This document shows positions 1 to 6,160 of a stretch of 11,699 bases of DNA, in pieces (position 1 is the first letter of the stretch; every line of letters begins with the position of its first letter). Under the pieces are notes generated by a model, which was given only the letters and a program-made list of their open reading frames with translations, did no database searches and was not told the origin of the DNA. This stretch comes from an uncultured Eggerthellaceae bacterium (lineage in GTDB: Bacteria > Actinomycetota > Coriobacteriia > Coriobacteriales > Eggerthellaceae): positions 1 to 11,699 of the forward strand of contig CAMPAJ010000027.1 in assembly GCA_946631805.1 (NCBI GenBank). The letters run 5' to 3'. Made by a program: the position numbers and the translations under genes.

Positions 1-35
1 CGGGGTCCCGCCCCGCCATCTTCGCGCCCCCCGAA

Positions 36-138
36 GAACCGCGCGCATAGGAAAAGGGCAACGCAAGCAGGCGCCGAGGACACGGAGTGGGAGAGCCAGA
101 TAATCGCCTCCAATCGCCCTTTTCCGTTAGCGCGGTTC
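36..138. repeat. Imperfect long inverted repeat upstream of purC
   Basis: The left arm at 36-59 and the right arm at 116-138 are reverse complements over two blocks: GAACCGCGC, and GGAAAAGGGC with GCCCTTTTCC. A short unmatched piece (GCATA against TAAC) lies between the blocks. The arms enclose 56 bases. As RNA this would be a two-part stem of about 19 pairs with an internal bulge. It has no T-tract, so a simple intrinsic terminator is not supported. It could be the 3' end of an upstream gene's transcript, a small mobile-repeat remnant or a structured RNA. I cannot decide between these. Confidence 0.6.
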
Positions 139-319
139 GGAAGGGGATAAAGCGCGAGGCGGCCGGGAACGGCCCGCTCCTGCGCAGGCGGCGGGACGGG
201 TAGTGCTTAGGGTGCTTGCGGCATGCGGGTGTGGCGGGATGCCGCTGGTTTTCCGTGCCCAGCTTATGCATCCCAAGTGCAGATTTTATCTGAGCAAACG
301 AAGGCGTGCGCGATGTCGT

Positions 320-325
320 TACAAT
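320..325 (+). promoter_or_regulatory. Candidate -10 element for purC
   Basis: TACAAT lies 33 bases before the purC start codon. It would place transcription initiation near 332, just upstream of the Shine-Dalgarno sequence GAGGAAAG at 343-350. I see no good -35 hexamer at 16-18 bases upstream (AACGAA at 17 bases), so this is only a candidate. Confidence 0.35.
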
Positions 326-358
326 AGAAAAGTTGCAATTACGAGGAAAGGCGCGGCA

Positions 359-1225
359 ATGGCTGGTATCGACATCAAGCCCGATGCGCAGGGCAAAGTG
401 CGTGATCTTTACGATTTGGGCGACAAGTTGCTGTTGGTGGCAACCGATCGCATTTCGGCATTCGACTATATTCTGGAAGACGAGATCCCGTACAAGGGAG
501 AAGTGCTCACGCGCATCTCGTGCTTCTGGTTCGAGTTGCTCGACGGCGTGGTTGAAAACCACCTGGTGTCGACTGACGTTGCCGATTTGCCCGAGCAGTT
601 CCAGCCCTATGCCGACTACTTGCGCGGACGTTTCATGCTGGTCAACAAGGCGCAGATGTTCCCAGTGGAGTGCATCGTTCGCGGGTACCTGGCAGGTAGT
701 GGCCTCAAGGAGTACAACCGCGCAGGTACAGTATGCGGTATCGAGCTTCCGGAGGGGCTCGTCAATTCCTCGAAGCTCCCCGAGCCTATCTTCACGCCGT
801 CCACCAAAGCCGAAATCGGTGACCACGACGAGAACATCAGCTTCGAGCGCTGCGCGGAAATCATCGGCGAAGAGGATGCCGCCGCATTGCGCGACCTTTC
901 GCTTAAGGTGTACACGACGGCGCGCGATCATGCGGAGAAGCAGGGCATCATCATTGCCGACACGAAGTTCGAGTTCGGGCGCCTTGATGGCAAGATCATT
1001 CTGGCGGACGAGGTGCTGACGCCGGATTCGTCGCGTTTCTGGCCGGGCGATACGTACGCTCCCGGCGCGGACCAGCCGAGCTTCGACAAGCAGTTCGTGC
1101 GCGACTGGCTCACGGCCAACTGGGACAAGACCGGCAATCCGCCGCATCTTCCCCAGGAGGTCATCGAGAAGACGAGCCAGAAGTACATCCAGGCGTACGA
1201 GAAGATTACCGGTAGGAAATTCTAG
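359..1225 (+). CDS. purC: Phosphoribosylaminoimidazole-succinocarboxamide (SAICAR) synthase
   Basis: PurC (EC 6.3.2.6) is the cytosolic enzyme of de novo purine synthesis that uses ATP to join CAIR and aspartate into SAICAR. The protein is 288 residues. It shows the family signatures in order: KVRDLYDLGDKLLLVATDR (13-31) with the ISAFDY nucleotide-binding stretch, ECIVRGYLAGSGLKEY (104-119), FTPSTKAEIGDHDENI (145-160), ADTKFEFG (200-207) and the DEVLTPDSSRFWP signature (217-229). At this length it belongs to the long, yeast-like form also common in Actinobacteria, rather than the roughly 237-residue form of Escherichia coli. I chose the ATG at 359 because GAGGAAAG sits 8 bases upstream and homology starts immediately. 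An upstream in-frame GTG at 203 would add an implausible Arg/Cys-rich extension. It appears monocistronic here: 145 bases of structured DNA follow. Confidence 0.97.
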   Translation: MAGIDIKPDAQGKVRDLYDLGDKLLLVATDRISAFDYILEDEIPYKGEVLTRISCFWFELLDGVVENHLVSTDVADLPEQFQPYADYLRGRFMLVNKAQMFPVECIVRGYLAGSGLKEYNRAGTVCGIELPEGLVNSSKLPEPIFTPSTKAEIGDHDENISFERCAEIIGEEDAAALRDLSLKVYTTARDHAEKQGIIIADTKFEFGRLDGKIILADEVLTPDSSRFWPGDTYAPGADQPSFDKQFVRDWLTANWDKTGNPPHLPQEVIEKTSQKYIQAYEKITGRKF

Positions 1226-1267
1226 ATTATCCCGCCCATCGTTTCAGCGGCCGTAGGCGAGCAAGCT

Positions 1268-1310
1268 GCAGGGCCGGGCGCGTCTAAGGAAAGACGCCGC
1301 CACGGCCTGC
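1268..1310 (+). other. Extended hairpin after purC
   Basis: The sequence folds into one long stem: GCAGGGCCG at 1268-1276 pairs with CGGCCTGC at 1303-1310 (one bulged G). GGC then pairs with GCC, and GCGTCT (1280-1285) pairs with AGACGC (1292-1297) around an AAGGAA loop. There is no T-run after it, so it is not a standard intrinsic terminator. It may protect the purC mRNA 3' end or be part of a structured leader for the next gene. Confidence 0.5.
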
Positions 1311-1324
1311 CGTAAGCCAAGCGC

Positions 1325-1339
1325 GCTCGCAGGGCGAGC
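1325..1339 (+). other. Short hairpin before the two-helix membrane protein gene
   Basis: GCTCGC at 1325-1330 and GCGAGC at 1334-1339 form a perfect six-pair stem with a three-base AGG loop. It lies 17 bases before the Shine-Dalgarno sequence of the following gene. With the hairpin at 1268-1310 it makes most of this 145-base gap base-paired. I recognise no known RNA family. Confidence 0.4.
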
Positions 1340-1370
1340 TGGGACGAGATGATGCGGGAGGGAGACCCAC

Positions 1371-2030
1371 ATGACACAGCGCAATCCGCTTAACGACAGA
1401 TACAACACGCCTGACGAGAAGCGCGCCGGCAAAACGCGCAAGAGCTCGGCTTCCGCCAAGCCGAAAGCCCAGCGAGCCGCGATGGTGCGAGATCCTGCGC
1501 CCAAGACTGCAAAGCAGAAGAAAGAAGAGGCGCGCGAGCGCGAGCGCAAAGCTGCGCAGAAGGCGAGCGCTGTGCAGGCTCGATTCGAGGAGACCGAAGG
1601 CTATAAGCGCCTGCGTCGTTTTTGGTGGATTGCCTTGGGTGGCGCTATCGCATGCACGGCGCTCTCGTTTGTCGTGCAGCGGAACGCAGAGTTCAACAAC
1701 GTCTCAATGGCCCTTATGGTCTTGGCTTACGTGCTGATCATCGTGGCGTTCTGGATTGACTTGGGCAAGATTCGCAAGGAGCGCAAGATCTACAATGCGG
1801 CGCTCTCTAACAACAAGTCCAAGGAAGCGCGCAAAGAGCAGAAGAAACTGCGCGCCGAAATGCGCGAGCAGGAAAAAGAAGCTGCCGAGAAATTCGAGGC
1901 CGCCAAGGCCGAGGAAGCCGCCAAAGCCGAGAAGCGTAACAACGGCATCCTTGGGCGCCTGTTCAAGGGCGGCTCAAAAGAGAAGGCTGAGGAAACAGAG
2001 GAAGCTGGCGCTAACGGAGAAGCCAAGTAA
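1371..2030 (+). CDS. Two-helix membrane protein with charged, coiled-coil ends (unrecognised)
   Basis: I do not recognise the family of this 219-residue protein. Residues 1-80 are very rich in Lys, Arg, Ala and Glu and look disordered or helical. Two membrane segments follow (about 84-103, starting FWWIALGGAIACTALSFVV, and 111-129, ALMVLAYVLIIVAFW), separated by a short loop. Residues 132-190 are a highly charged Glu/Lys/Ala helix likely to form a coiled coil, and the tail is acidic. Both ends carry many positive charges next to the membrane, so both should face the cytoplasm. The start is supported by GGAGGGAG at 1357-1364, six bases before the ATG. Small two-helix proteins of this layout are common and mostly uncharacterised in Actinobacteria. 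The following transporter has its own riboswitch-controlled leader, so shared regulation is uncertain. Confidence 0.8.
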   Translation: MTQRNPLNDRYNTPDEKRAGKTRKSSASAKPKAQRAAMVRDPAPKTAKQKKEEARERERKAAQKASAVQARFEETEGYKRLRRFWWIALGGAIACTALSFVVQRNAEFNNVSMALMVLAYVLIIVAFWIDLGKIRKERKIYNAALSNNKSKEARKEQKKLRAEMREQEKEAAEKFEAAKAEEAAKAEKRNNGILGRLFKGGSKEKAEETEEAGANGEAK

Positions 2031-2045
2031 GGCGCCAAAAGGCGA

Positions 2046-2063
2046 CGTAGCGGTCACGCTACG
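2046..2063 (+). other. Perfect hairpin downstream of the two-helix protein gene
   Basis: CGTAGCG (2046-2052) and CGCTACG (2057-2063) form a seven-pair stem with a GTCA loop, 16 bases after the preceding stop codon. There is no downstream T-run, so efficient intrinsic termination is not indicated. Confidence 0.45.
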
Positions 2064-2072
2064 AGGCATCAT

Positions 2073-2109
2073 GCAGGCGTGCTATCCCCCGGAGCGGGGA
2101 TGTGCCTGC
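2073..2109 (+). other. Two-part hairpin in the leader of the queuosine-precursor transporter
   Basis: An outer stem GCAGGC (2073-2078) with GCCTGC (2104-2109) encloses an inner stem ATCCCC (2084-2089) with GGGGAT (2096-2101) and a CGGAGC loop. It lies upstream of the preQ1 riboswitch. It could be a terminator-like boundary of the upstream transcript or a 5' leader structure of the transporter mRNA. No T-run follows. Confidence 0.45.
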
Positions 2110-2128
2110 TGGGCGATAGGAAGACGGT

Positions 2129-2146
2129 CCCCGGCCGTATCCGGGG
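2129..2146 (+). other. Hairpin abutting the preQ1 riboswitch
   Basis: CCCCGG (2129-2134) pairs with CCGGGG (2141-2146) around the loop CCGTAT. The stem ends exactly where the P1 stem of the preQ1 riboswitch begins, so the two helices could stack coaxially. The G-run at 2143-2148 allows some alternative pairing between the two structures. Confidence 0.4.
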
Positions 2147-2184
2147 GGTTGTTCGCAACATCCAACCTAAAAAAAACTAAGGAG
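2147..2184 (+). promoter_or_regulatory. preQ1-I riboswitch controlling translation of the queuosine-precursor transporter
   Basis: P1 is formed by GGUUG (2147-2151) and CAACC (2163-2167). The loop UUCGCAACAUC between them matches the characteristic loop of class I preQ1 aptamers, including the C used for ligand recognition in this class. An A-rich tail (2169-2176) follows, and then CUAAGGAG (2177-2184), the strand that folds back into the pseudoknot. Those last bases are also the Shine-Dalgarno sequence, five bases before the TTG start at 2190. Binding of preQ1 should therefore hide the ribosome binding site and lower transporter synthesis. The downstream gene, a YhhQ-type queuosine-precursor transporter, is exactly what such riboswitches regulate. 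The identification is from motif recognition, not from a covariance-model search. Confidence 0.88.
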
Positions 2185-2189
2185 AAAAA

Positions 2190-2882
2190 TTGAAGAAAAC
2201 GACTGCTAATTTGATGATTTGCGCCATGGTGTTTGCCGTGGCGCTTGTTATTGCCAATGTTGTCACGGCCAAGACCGTGCAGACGGGCATCCCTCTGTTC
2301 GGGAGCACCATCCTCGTGCCGAGCGCCGTTGTTTGCTATTGCGTGACGTTCCTCATAACCGATGTCGTAGGAGAGATTTGGGGCAAGGCCGAAGCCCGCA
2401 CCATTGTTCTGGGCGGCTTTTTCTGCCAGGTGCTGGCACTGTGCCTCATTTTGCTGGCGCAGGCGCTTCCGGCGGCCGATGCGGGCATGCAGGCGTCGTT
2501 CGATATGCTCTTGGGGCAAAATGCCGTGTTCGTCGTGGCCAGCATGGCGGGGTATCTGTTGTCGCAATCGTGGGACGTGTTCGTGTTCCATAAGATTCGC
2601 GATCGCGTATTTGCAAGAGGGGGGTCCGCACGAAGCCGTTGGATCTGGAACAATGCCTCTACCATGACGTCGCAGCTCATCGACACTGTCGTGTTCATCG
2701 GCATTGCGTTTGGCATCGGGTTCGGCTGGCTGTTTGACCCTGCGATGATAGGGCAGCTGGGAGCCATGATGGTGGGCCAGTACCTGTGCAAGTTTGCCCT
2801 GGCTGCGTTGGATACCCCCATCTTCTACTTCCTCACGCGCAATGCGTCCTCGCGCGATTCCGCGCTTGAGTGTGCAGCGTAA
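2190..2882 (+). CDS. yhhQ: YhhQ/DUF165-family queuosine-precursor transporter
   Basis: This 230-residue integral membrane protein belongs to the DUF165/YhhQ family, whose Escherichia coli member imports 7-deazaguanine precursors of queuosine (preQ0, preQ1). Hydrophobic segments lie at about 6-28, 38-60, 72-94, 110-134, 160-182 and 188-216, giving roughly six helices. Family hallmarks are FLITDVVGEIWGK (54-66), SQSWDVFVFHKIR (125-137), IWNNASTMTSQLIDT (152-166) and the late GQYLCKFALAALDTP (196-210). The start is a TTG, set by AAGGAG at 2179-2184 with a five-base spacer; no in-frame ATG competes upstream. The Shine-Dalgarno sequence is part of the preQ1-I riboswitch, so ligand-dependent translational repression is expected. 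queF lies about 1.4 kb downstream on the opposite strand. The exact substrate (preQ0, preQ1 or queuine) cannot be told from sequence alone. Confidence 0.93.
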   Translation: MKKTTANLMICAMVFAVALVIANVVTAKTVQTGIPLFGSTILVPSAVVCYCVTFLITDVVGEIWGKAEARTIVLGGFFCQVLALCLILLAQALPAADAGMQASFDMLLGQNAVFVVASMAGYLLSQSWDVFVFHKIRDRVFARGGSARSRWIWNNASTMTSQLIDTVVFIGIAFGIGFGWLFDPAMIGQLGAMMVGQYLCKFALAALDTPIFYFLTRNASSRDSALECAA

Positions 2883-3017
2883 GAAATCGCCGCCGTTCGC
2901 GCTGGCCTTTTGCTCGTATGCCCCTTGAATGGGGCTGCTGCGTCCGGGGTCGTACCAAAAAACTACTAAAGCGAAACACGAGCCGTGGGAACATCCTGCG
3001 GCCTGTGTTTTATGGCG

Positions 3018-3031
3018 CACCATATATGGTG
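3018..3031. promoter_or_regulatory. Perfect 14 bp palindrome, possible operator
   Basis: CACCATATATGGTG is exactly self-complementary. It lies in the gap between the transporter gene and the YARHG gene, about 40 bases upstream of the putative -35 of the YARHG promoter. The spacing fits an activator or repressor site, but no regulator can be named. Confidence 0.35.
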
Positions 3032-3071
3032 GTTTGTTTAAGTAATAGGCCTTTCACCTCGAAAAATACAT

Positions 3072-3099
3072 TTTGCAGACGAGAGATTCAAAGTATACT
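3072..3099 (+). promoter_or_regulatory. Sigma-70-type promoter of the YARHG gene
   Basis: TTTGCA (3072-3077) and TATACT (3094-3099) are separated by 16 bases and match four of six and five of six consensus positions. Transcription would start near 3106, a short distance before the strong Shine-Dalgarno AAGGAGG at 3117-3123. The local sequence is AT-richer than its surroundings, as expected for a promoter. Confidence 0.6.
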
Positions 3100-3128
3100 G
3101 TCGGTATCTGTCTGTTAAGGAGGCACGC

Positions 3129-4052
<924 letters not shown>

Positions 4053-4107
4053 GCCCGTGTAATAATCGGGGCTTCGACTTTAGGGTTGACGCCGCATCGT
4101 TACAAAG

Positions 4108-4136
4108 GAACGCCACCGTTTGCTGCGGTGGCGTTC
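4108..4136. terminator. Bidirectional terminator-like hairpin between the YARHG gene and queF
   Basis: GAACGCCACCG (4108-4118) and CGGTGGCGTTC (4126-4136) make a perfect 11-pair stem with a seven-base loop. It lies between two convergent genes: 56 bases after the YARHG stop, and about 140 bases beyond the queF stop. The T-tract is weak on both sides (CTTG on plus, CCTTTG on minus). It is the best termination candidate for the YARHG gene and possibly for queF. Confidence 0.6.
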
Positions 4137-4275
4137 TTGCAATGGCGTCGGATCTGCGTGTGATGGCCGTCTAGCAACGGGTGCTAGTCGAAAAGCGGCG
4201 CGCGGCATCCAAGCGACACCACGGTGGATGTTGGCCGGCAATCTTGCGGCGGCCCCCGTAGGCCTTCTGTTAGCC

Positions 4276-4758
4276 TTAACGGCCGCCCGTAGGTTCTTCC
4301 AGGTCTGTCAACTGCGCGAACAAGCGCTCCTTGGCCGTCTCGGCATAGCCGAAGTCCGGATTCGCCCAGTTGGCAAACGGGTGGATGGCAATGCCGCCGC
4401 GCGGCACGAACAGGCCTTTGACCTCGATGTACTTGGGTTGCATGAGCTCGATCAGGTCGTTCATCACGATATTGGTCACGTCTTCGTGGAAGTCGCCGTG
4501 GTTGCGGAAGCTGAACAGGTACAGCTTGAGCGACTTGCTTTCGACCATGCGCTTGCTGGGGATGTAGTTGATGAGCAGCGTCCCAAAGTCGGGCTGCCCG
4601 GTGATGGGGCAGAGCGTCGTGAATTCGGGGCAGCGGAGCGTCACGAGGTAATCTCGGTCCGGGTGCGCGTTTTCGAACGTTTCGAGGATCGAGGGCTCGT
4701 AATCGGTGGGAATACTCGCCTTTGCGCCAAGAAGGGTAAGCTCTTCGTGGTTTGACAT
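4276..4758 (-). CDS. queF: NADPH-dependent preQ0 (7-cyano-7-deazaguanine) reductase
   Basis: QueF (EC 1.7.1.13) reduces the nitrile of preQ0 to the amine of preQ1, the base inserted into tRNA on the way to queuosine. The protein is 160 residues, the size of the single-domain Bacillus-type enzyme. The catalytic Cys is C50 in CPITGQPDF, with the partner Asp at D57. [20 protein letters not shown] (73-92) is the family signature, and H91/E92 are the substrate-binding pair. The ATG at 4758 is chosen because AAGGAG (plus-strand 4766-4771) stands seven bases upstream; a longer frame starting at 4794 lacks such a site. It is transcribed divergently from the GH25 gene and convergently with the YARHG gene. 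The product, preQ1, is the ligand of the riboswitch at 2147-2184. No queC, queD or queE is present in the window. Confidence 0.95.
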   Translation of the reverse strand: MSNHEELTLLGAKASIPTDYEPSILETFENAHPDRDYLVTLRCPEFTTLCPITGQPDFGTLLINYIPSKRMVESKSLKLYLFSFRNHGDFHEDVTNIVMNDLIELMQPKYIEVKGLFVPRGGIAIHPFANWANPDFGYAETAKERLFAQLTDLEEPTGGR

Positions 4759-4775
4759 GGGACAACTCCTTATCT

Positions 4776-4818
4776 TTGCAACTTGCGGTATCATAACGCA
4801 TACTATGTCCGTTTAGAA
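4776..4818. promoter_or_regulatory. Divergent promoter region between queF and the GH25 gene
   Basis: The gap 4759-4881 must hold promoters for both genes. On the minus strand TATGAT (plus 4790-4795) is a fair -10 with a weak TTCTAA 17 bases upstream. On the plus strand TACTAT (4801-4806) is a fair -10 with TTGCAA (4776-4781) at a long 19-base spacing. The two -10 candidates sit five bases apart, so initiation in the two directions may interfere. No preQ1 aptamer is visible in the queF leader. Confidence 0.35.
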
Positions 4819-4881
4819 AGCCGCCTTCGCGCGGAATAAACGAGCTCCGATATATATTCGGGCCATTATCAAAGGACGCCA

Positions 4882-6099
4882 TTGGCACGCTACACACACG
4901 AAAACGACAGCGCCCCCGGTTCGCCTCGCTACTACAGCTCCGCCAGCGAGCGTTACAGTGCGCAGAATGATGCGTCATCGCAAGACGAAGGCATGGGGTC
5001 GGGCCAAAGCGCAGCAGGCAATCAGGCTGGCGGTAACCGCGATGAAGAGGTTCGCAGGGCTGCGGACCGCGCGTCCGCGCTCATGCGCTCGTACGCTTCG
5101 GCCCAAGAGCGGATGGGCGCCAAGACGCCCGAAGATCAAAATCCTCCTGCAGGACGGGCGCGGCATGCCTCGCGTCGCCATGCGAAACATGCCGAAGAAG
5201 CCCAAAAGCGCGTCCAGGAACCCGCAAAGAACCACAGCAAGCCGCTGAGCCAGATGACGCTCGCCGATTTCATCTCGCATAACGCCGTGTACATTGTTGG
5301 CGTGGCAGCGGTCGTGGCAATCGTGGCCATCATGCTCGTCGTTGCGAGGTCGTGCGTTCCCACTCAGGTTTACGACTACGATGGGGAATTGAGCTTCGAA
5401 TACGAGAGCCCGTTCGAGAGCGACGATTTCTTCATGACGGCCAAGGGTCGTTACGAGTACGAAGAGGAGGGGAAGGGCACGACGTCGCGAACCGGCATCG
5501 ACGTGTCCGAGAATCAGGATGTCATCGATTGGGAGGCGGTCGCAGCAGATGGGATCGACTTCGCGATGATACGCCTGGGTTATCGCGGCGCCACCGAGGG
5601 CGACTTGTACGTGGATGCCCGCTTCGCCGAAAACCTCAAGGCAGCGCAGGCGGCGGGCGTCGATTGCGGCGTGTACTTTTTCTCGCAGGCCGTCGACGAG
5701 AAAGAGGCACGTGAAGAAGCCGATTTTATCGTAAAGAACCTTGGCGGCGCGATGCTCGAGTACCCTGTCGCGCTCGACTACGAAGAAGCGGTGCCGGGTG
5801 TAGTCCAACCCCGCGGGGCCGGCTTGGGCAAGGACAAGATGAGCTCCATCGCAGACGCTTTTTGCAAGCGCATCGAAGAAGCTGGCTATCATTCGATGGT
5901 GTATGGCAATTACTACGATTTGGACCTGTTCCACTACGATTTCCTGACCACCAAGGAAGTGTGGTGGGCGGAATACGACGTTGCCGAGCCGAGCCCCAAT
6001 ATGGATATAACGATGTGGCAGTACGCGAGCGAGGGCTGGGTGGACGGCATATCGACGCCCGTCGATATGAACCTGGACTTGTCGCAGGCGCTCACCTAG
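4882..6099 (+). CDS. Membrane-anchored GH25 (lysozyme-like) glycoside hydrolase
   Basis: GH25 enzymes are N-acetylmuramidases that cut the glycan strands of peptidoglycan. The 405-residue protein has a hydrophilic, low-complexity cytoplasmic part (1-132), one membrane helix (about 133-156, AVYIVGVAAVVAIVAIMLVV) and an acidic linker. The GH25 barrel (about 203-400) follows, opening GIDVSENQDVIDW (205-217). Catalytic-type acids are D207 and the D299/E301 pair in ALDYEE. RLGYR (231-235), WWAEYD (361-366) and MWQYAS (378-383) are further family landmarks. The topology is type II, catalytic domain outside, with no cleavable signal peptide. The start is a TTG supported by AAAGGA at 4871-4876, five bases upstream. 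The helicase gene follows after 61 bases and may be cotranscribed. It is probably a housekeeping cell-wall remodelling enzyme rather than a phage lysin, because it is membrane-tethered and no phage genes are nearby. Confidence 0.92.
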   Translation: MARYTHENDSAPGSPRYYSSASERYSAQNDASSQDEGMGSGQSAAGNQAGGNRDEEVRRAADRASALMRSYASAQERMGAKTPEDQNPPAGRARHASRRHAKHAEEAQKRVQEPAKNHSKPLSQMTLADFISHNAVYIVGVAAVVAIVAIMLVVARSCVPTQVYDYDGELSFEYESPFESDDFFMTAKGRYEYEEEGKGTTSRTGIDVSENQDVIDWEAVAADGIDFAMIRLGYRGATEGDLYVDARFAENLKAAQAAGVDCGVYFFSQAVDEKEAREEADFIVKNLGGAMLEYPVALDYEEAVPGVVQPRGAGLGKDKMSSIADAFCKRIEEAGYHSMVYGNYYDLDLFHYDFLTTKEVWWAEYDVAEPSPNMDITMWQYASEGWVDGISTPVDMNLDLSQALT

Positions 6100-6160
6100 C
6101 GCTTTGCGGTGCCGGAAGTGGGTTACCATGCCCTCTTGATGGTATTGCGAGGAGGAAACC

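Larger units (their letters stand above)
1..358. other. Non-coding leader region before purC
   Basis: This GC-rich stretch holds no convincing gene. The only long open frame, a GTG-initiated one from 203, is simply the upstream in-frame extension of purC; its first 52 codons encode an Arg/Cys-rich tract with no PurC homology. The region contains the inverted repeat described separately, and a -10-like TACAAT hexamer close to purC. No tRNA-like cloverleaf was seen. Confidence 0.5.

Noticed and set aside
203..358. A GTG-initiated N-terminal extension of purC
   Set aside because: The added residues are Arg/Cys-rich and unlike PurC, whereas the ATG at 359 has a good Shine-Dalgarno and begins at the homologous sequence.
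2921..2936. GCCCC/GGGGC hairpin as terminator of the transporter gene
   Set aside because: The stem has only five pairs and no T-run follows, so support is too weak to list.
2958..2975. A second preQ1-like A-rich tail (CAAAAAACTACTAAAG)
   Set aside because: No matching P1 stem and loop precede it, and no ribosome binding site or start follows.
2082..3023. A 313-residue minus-strand open frame opposite the transporter gene
   Set aside because: It is antisense to a clear YhhQ-family gene and encodes a His/Arg-rich composition with no domain.
4975..6129. A 384-residue minus-strand open frame opposite the GH25 gene
   Set aside because: It is an antisense shadow; the plus strand encodes a complete GH25 domain with conserved residues.
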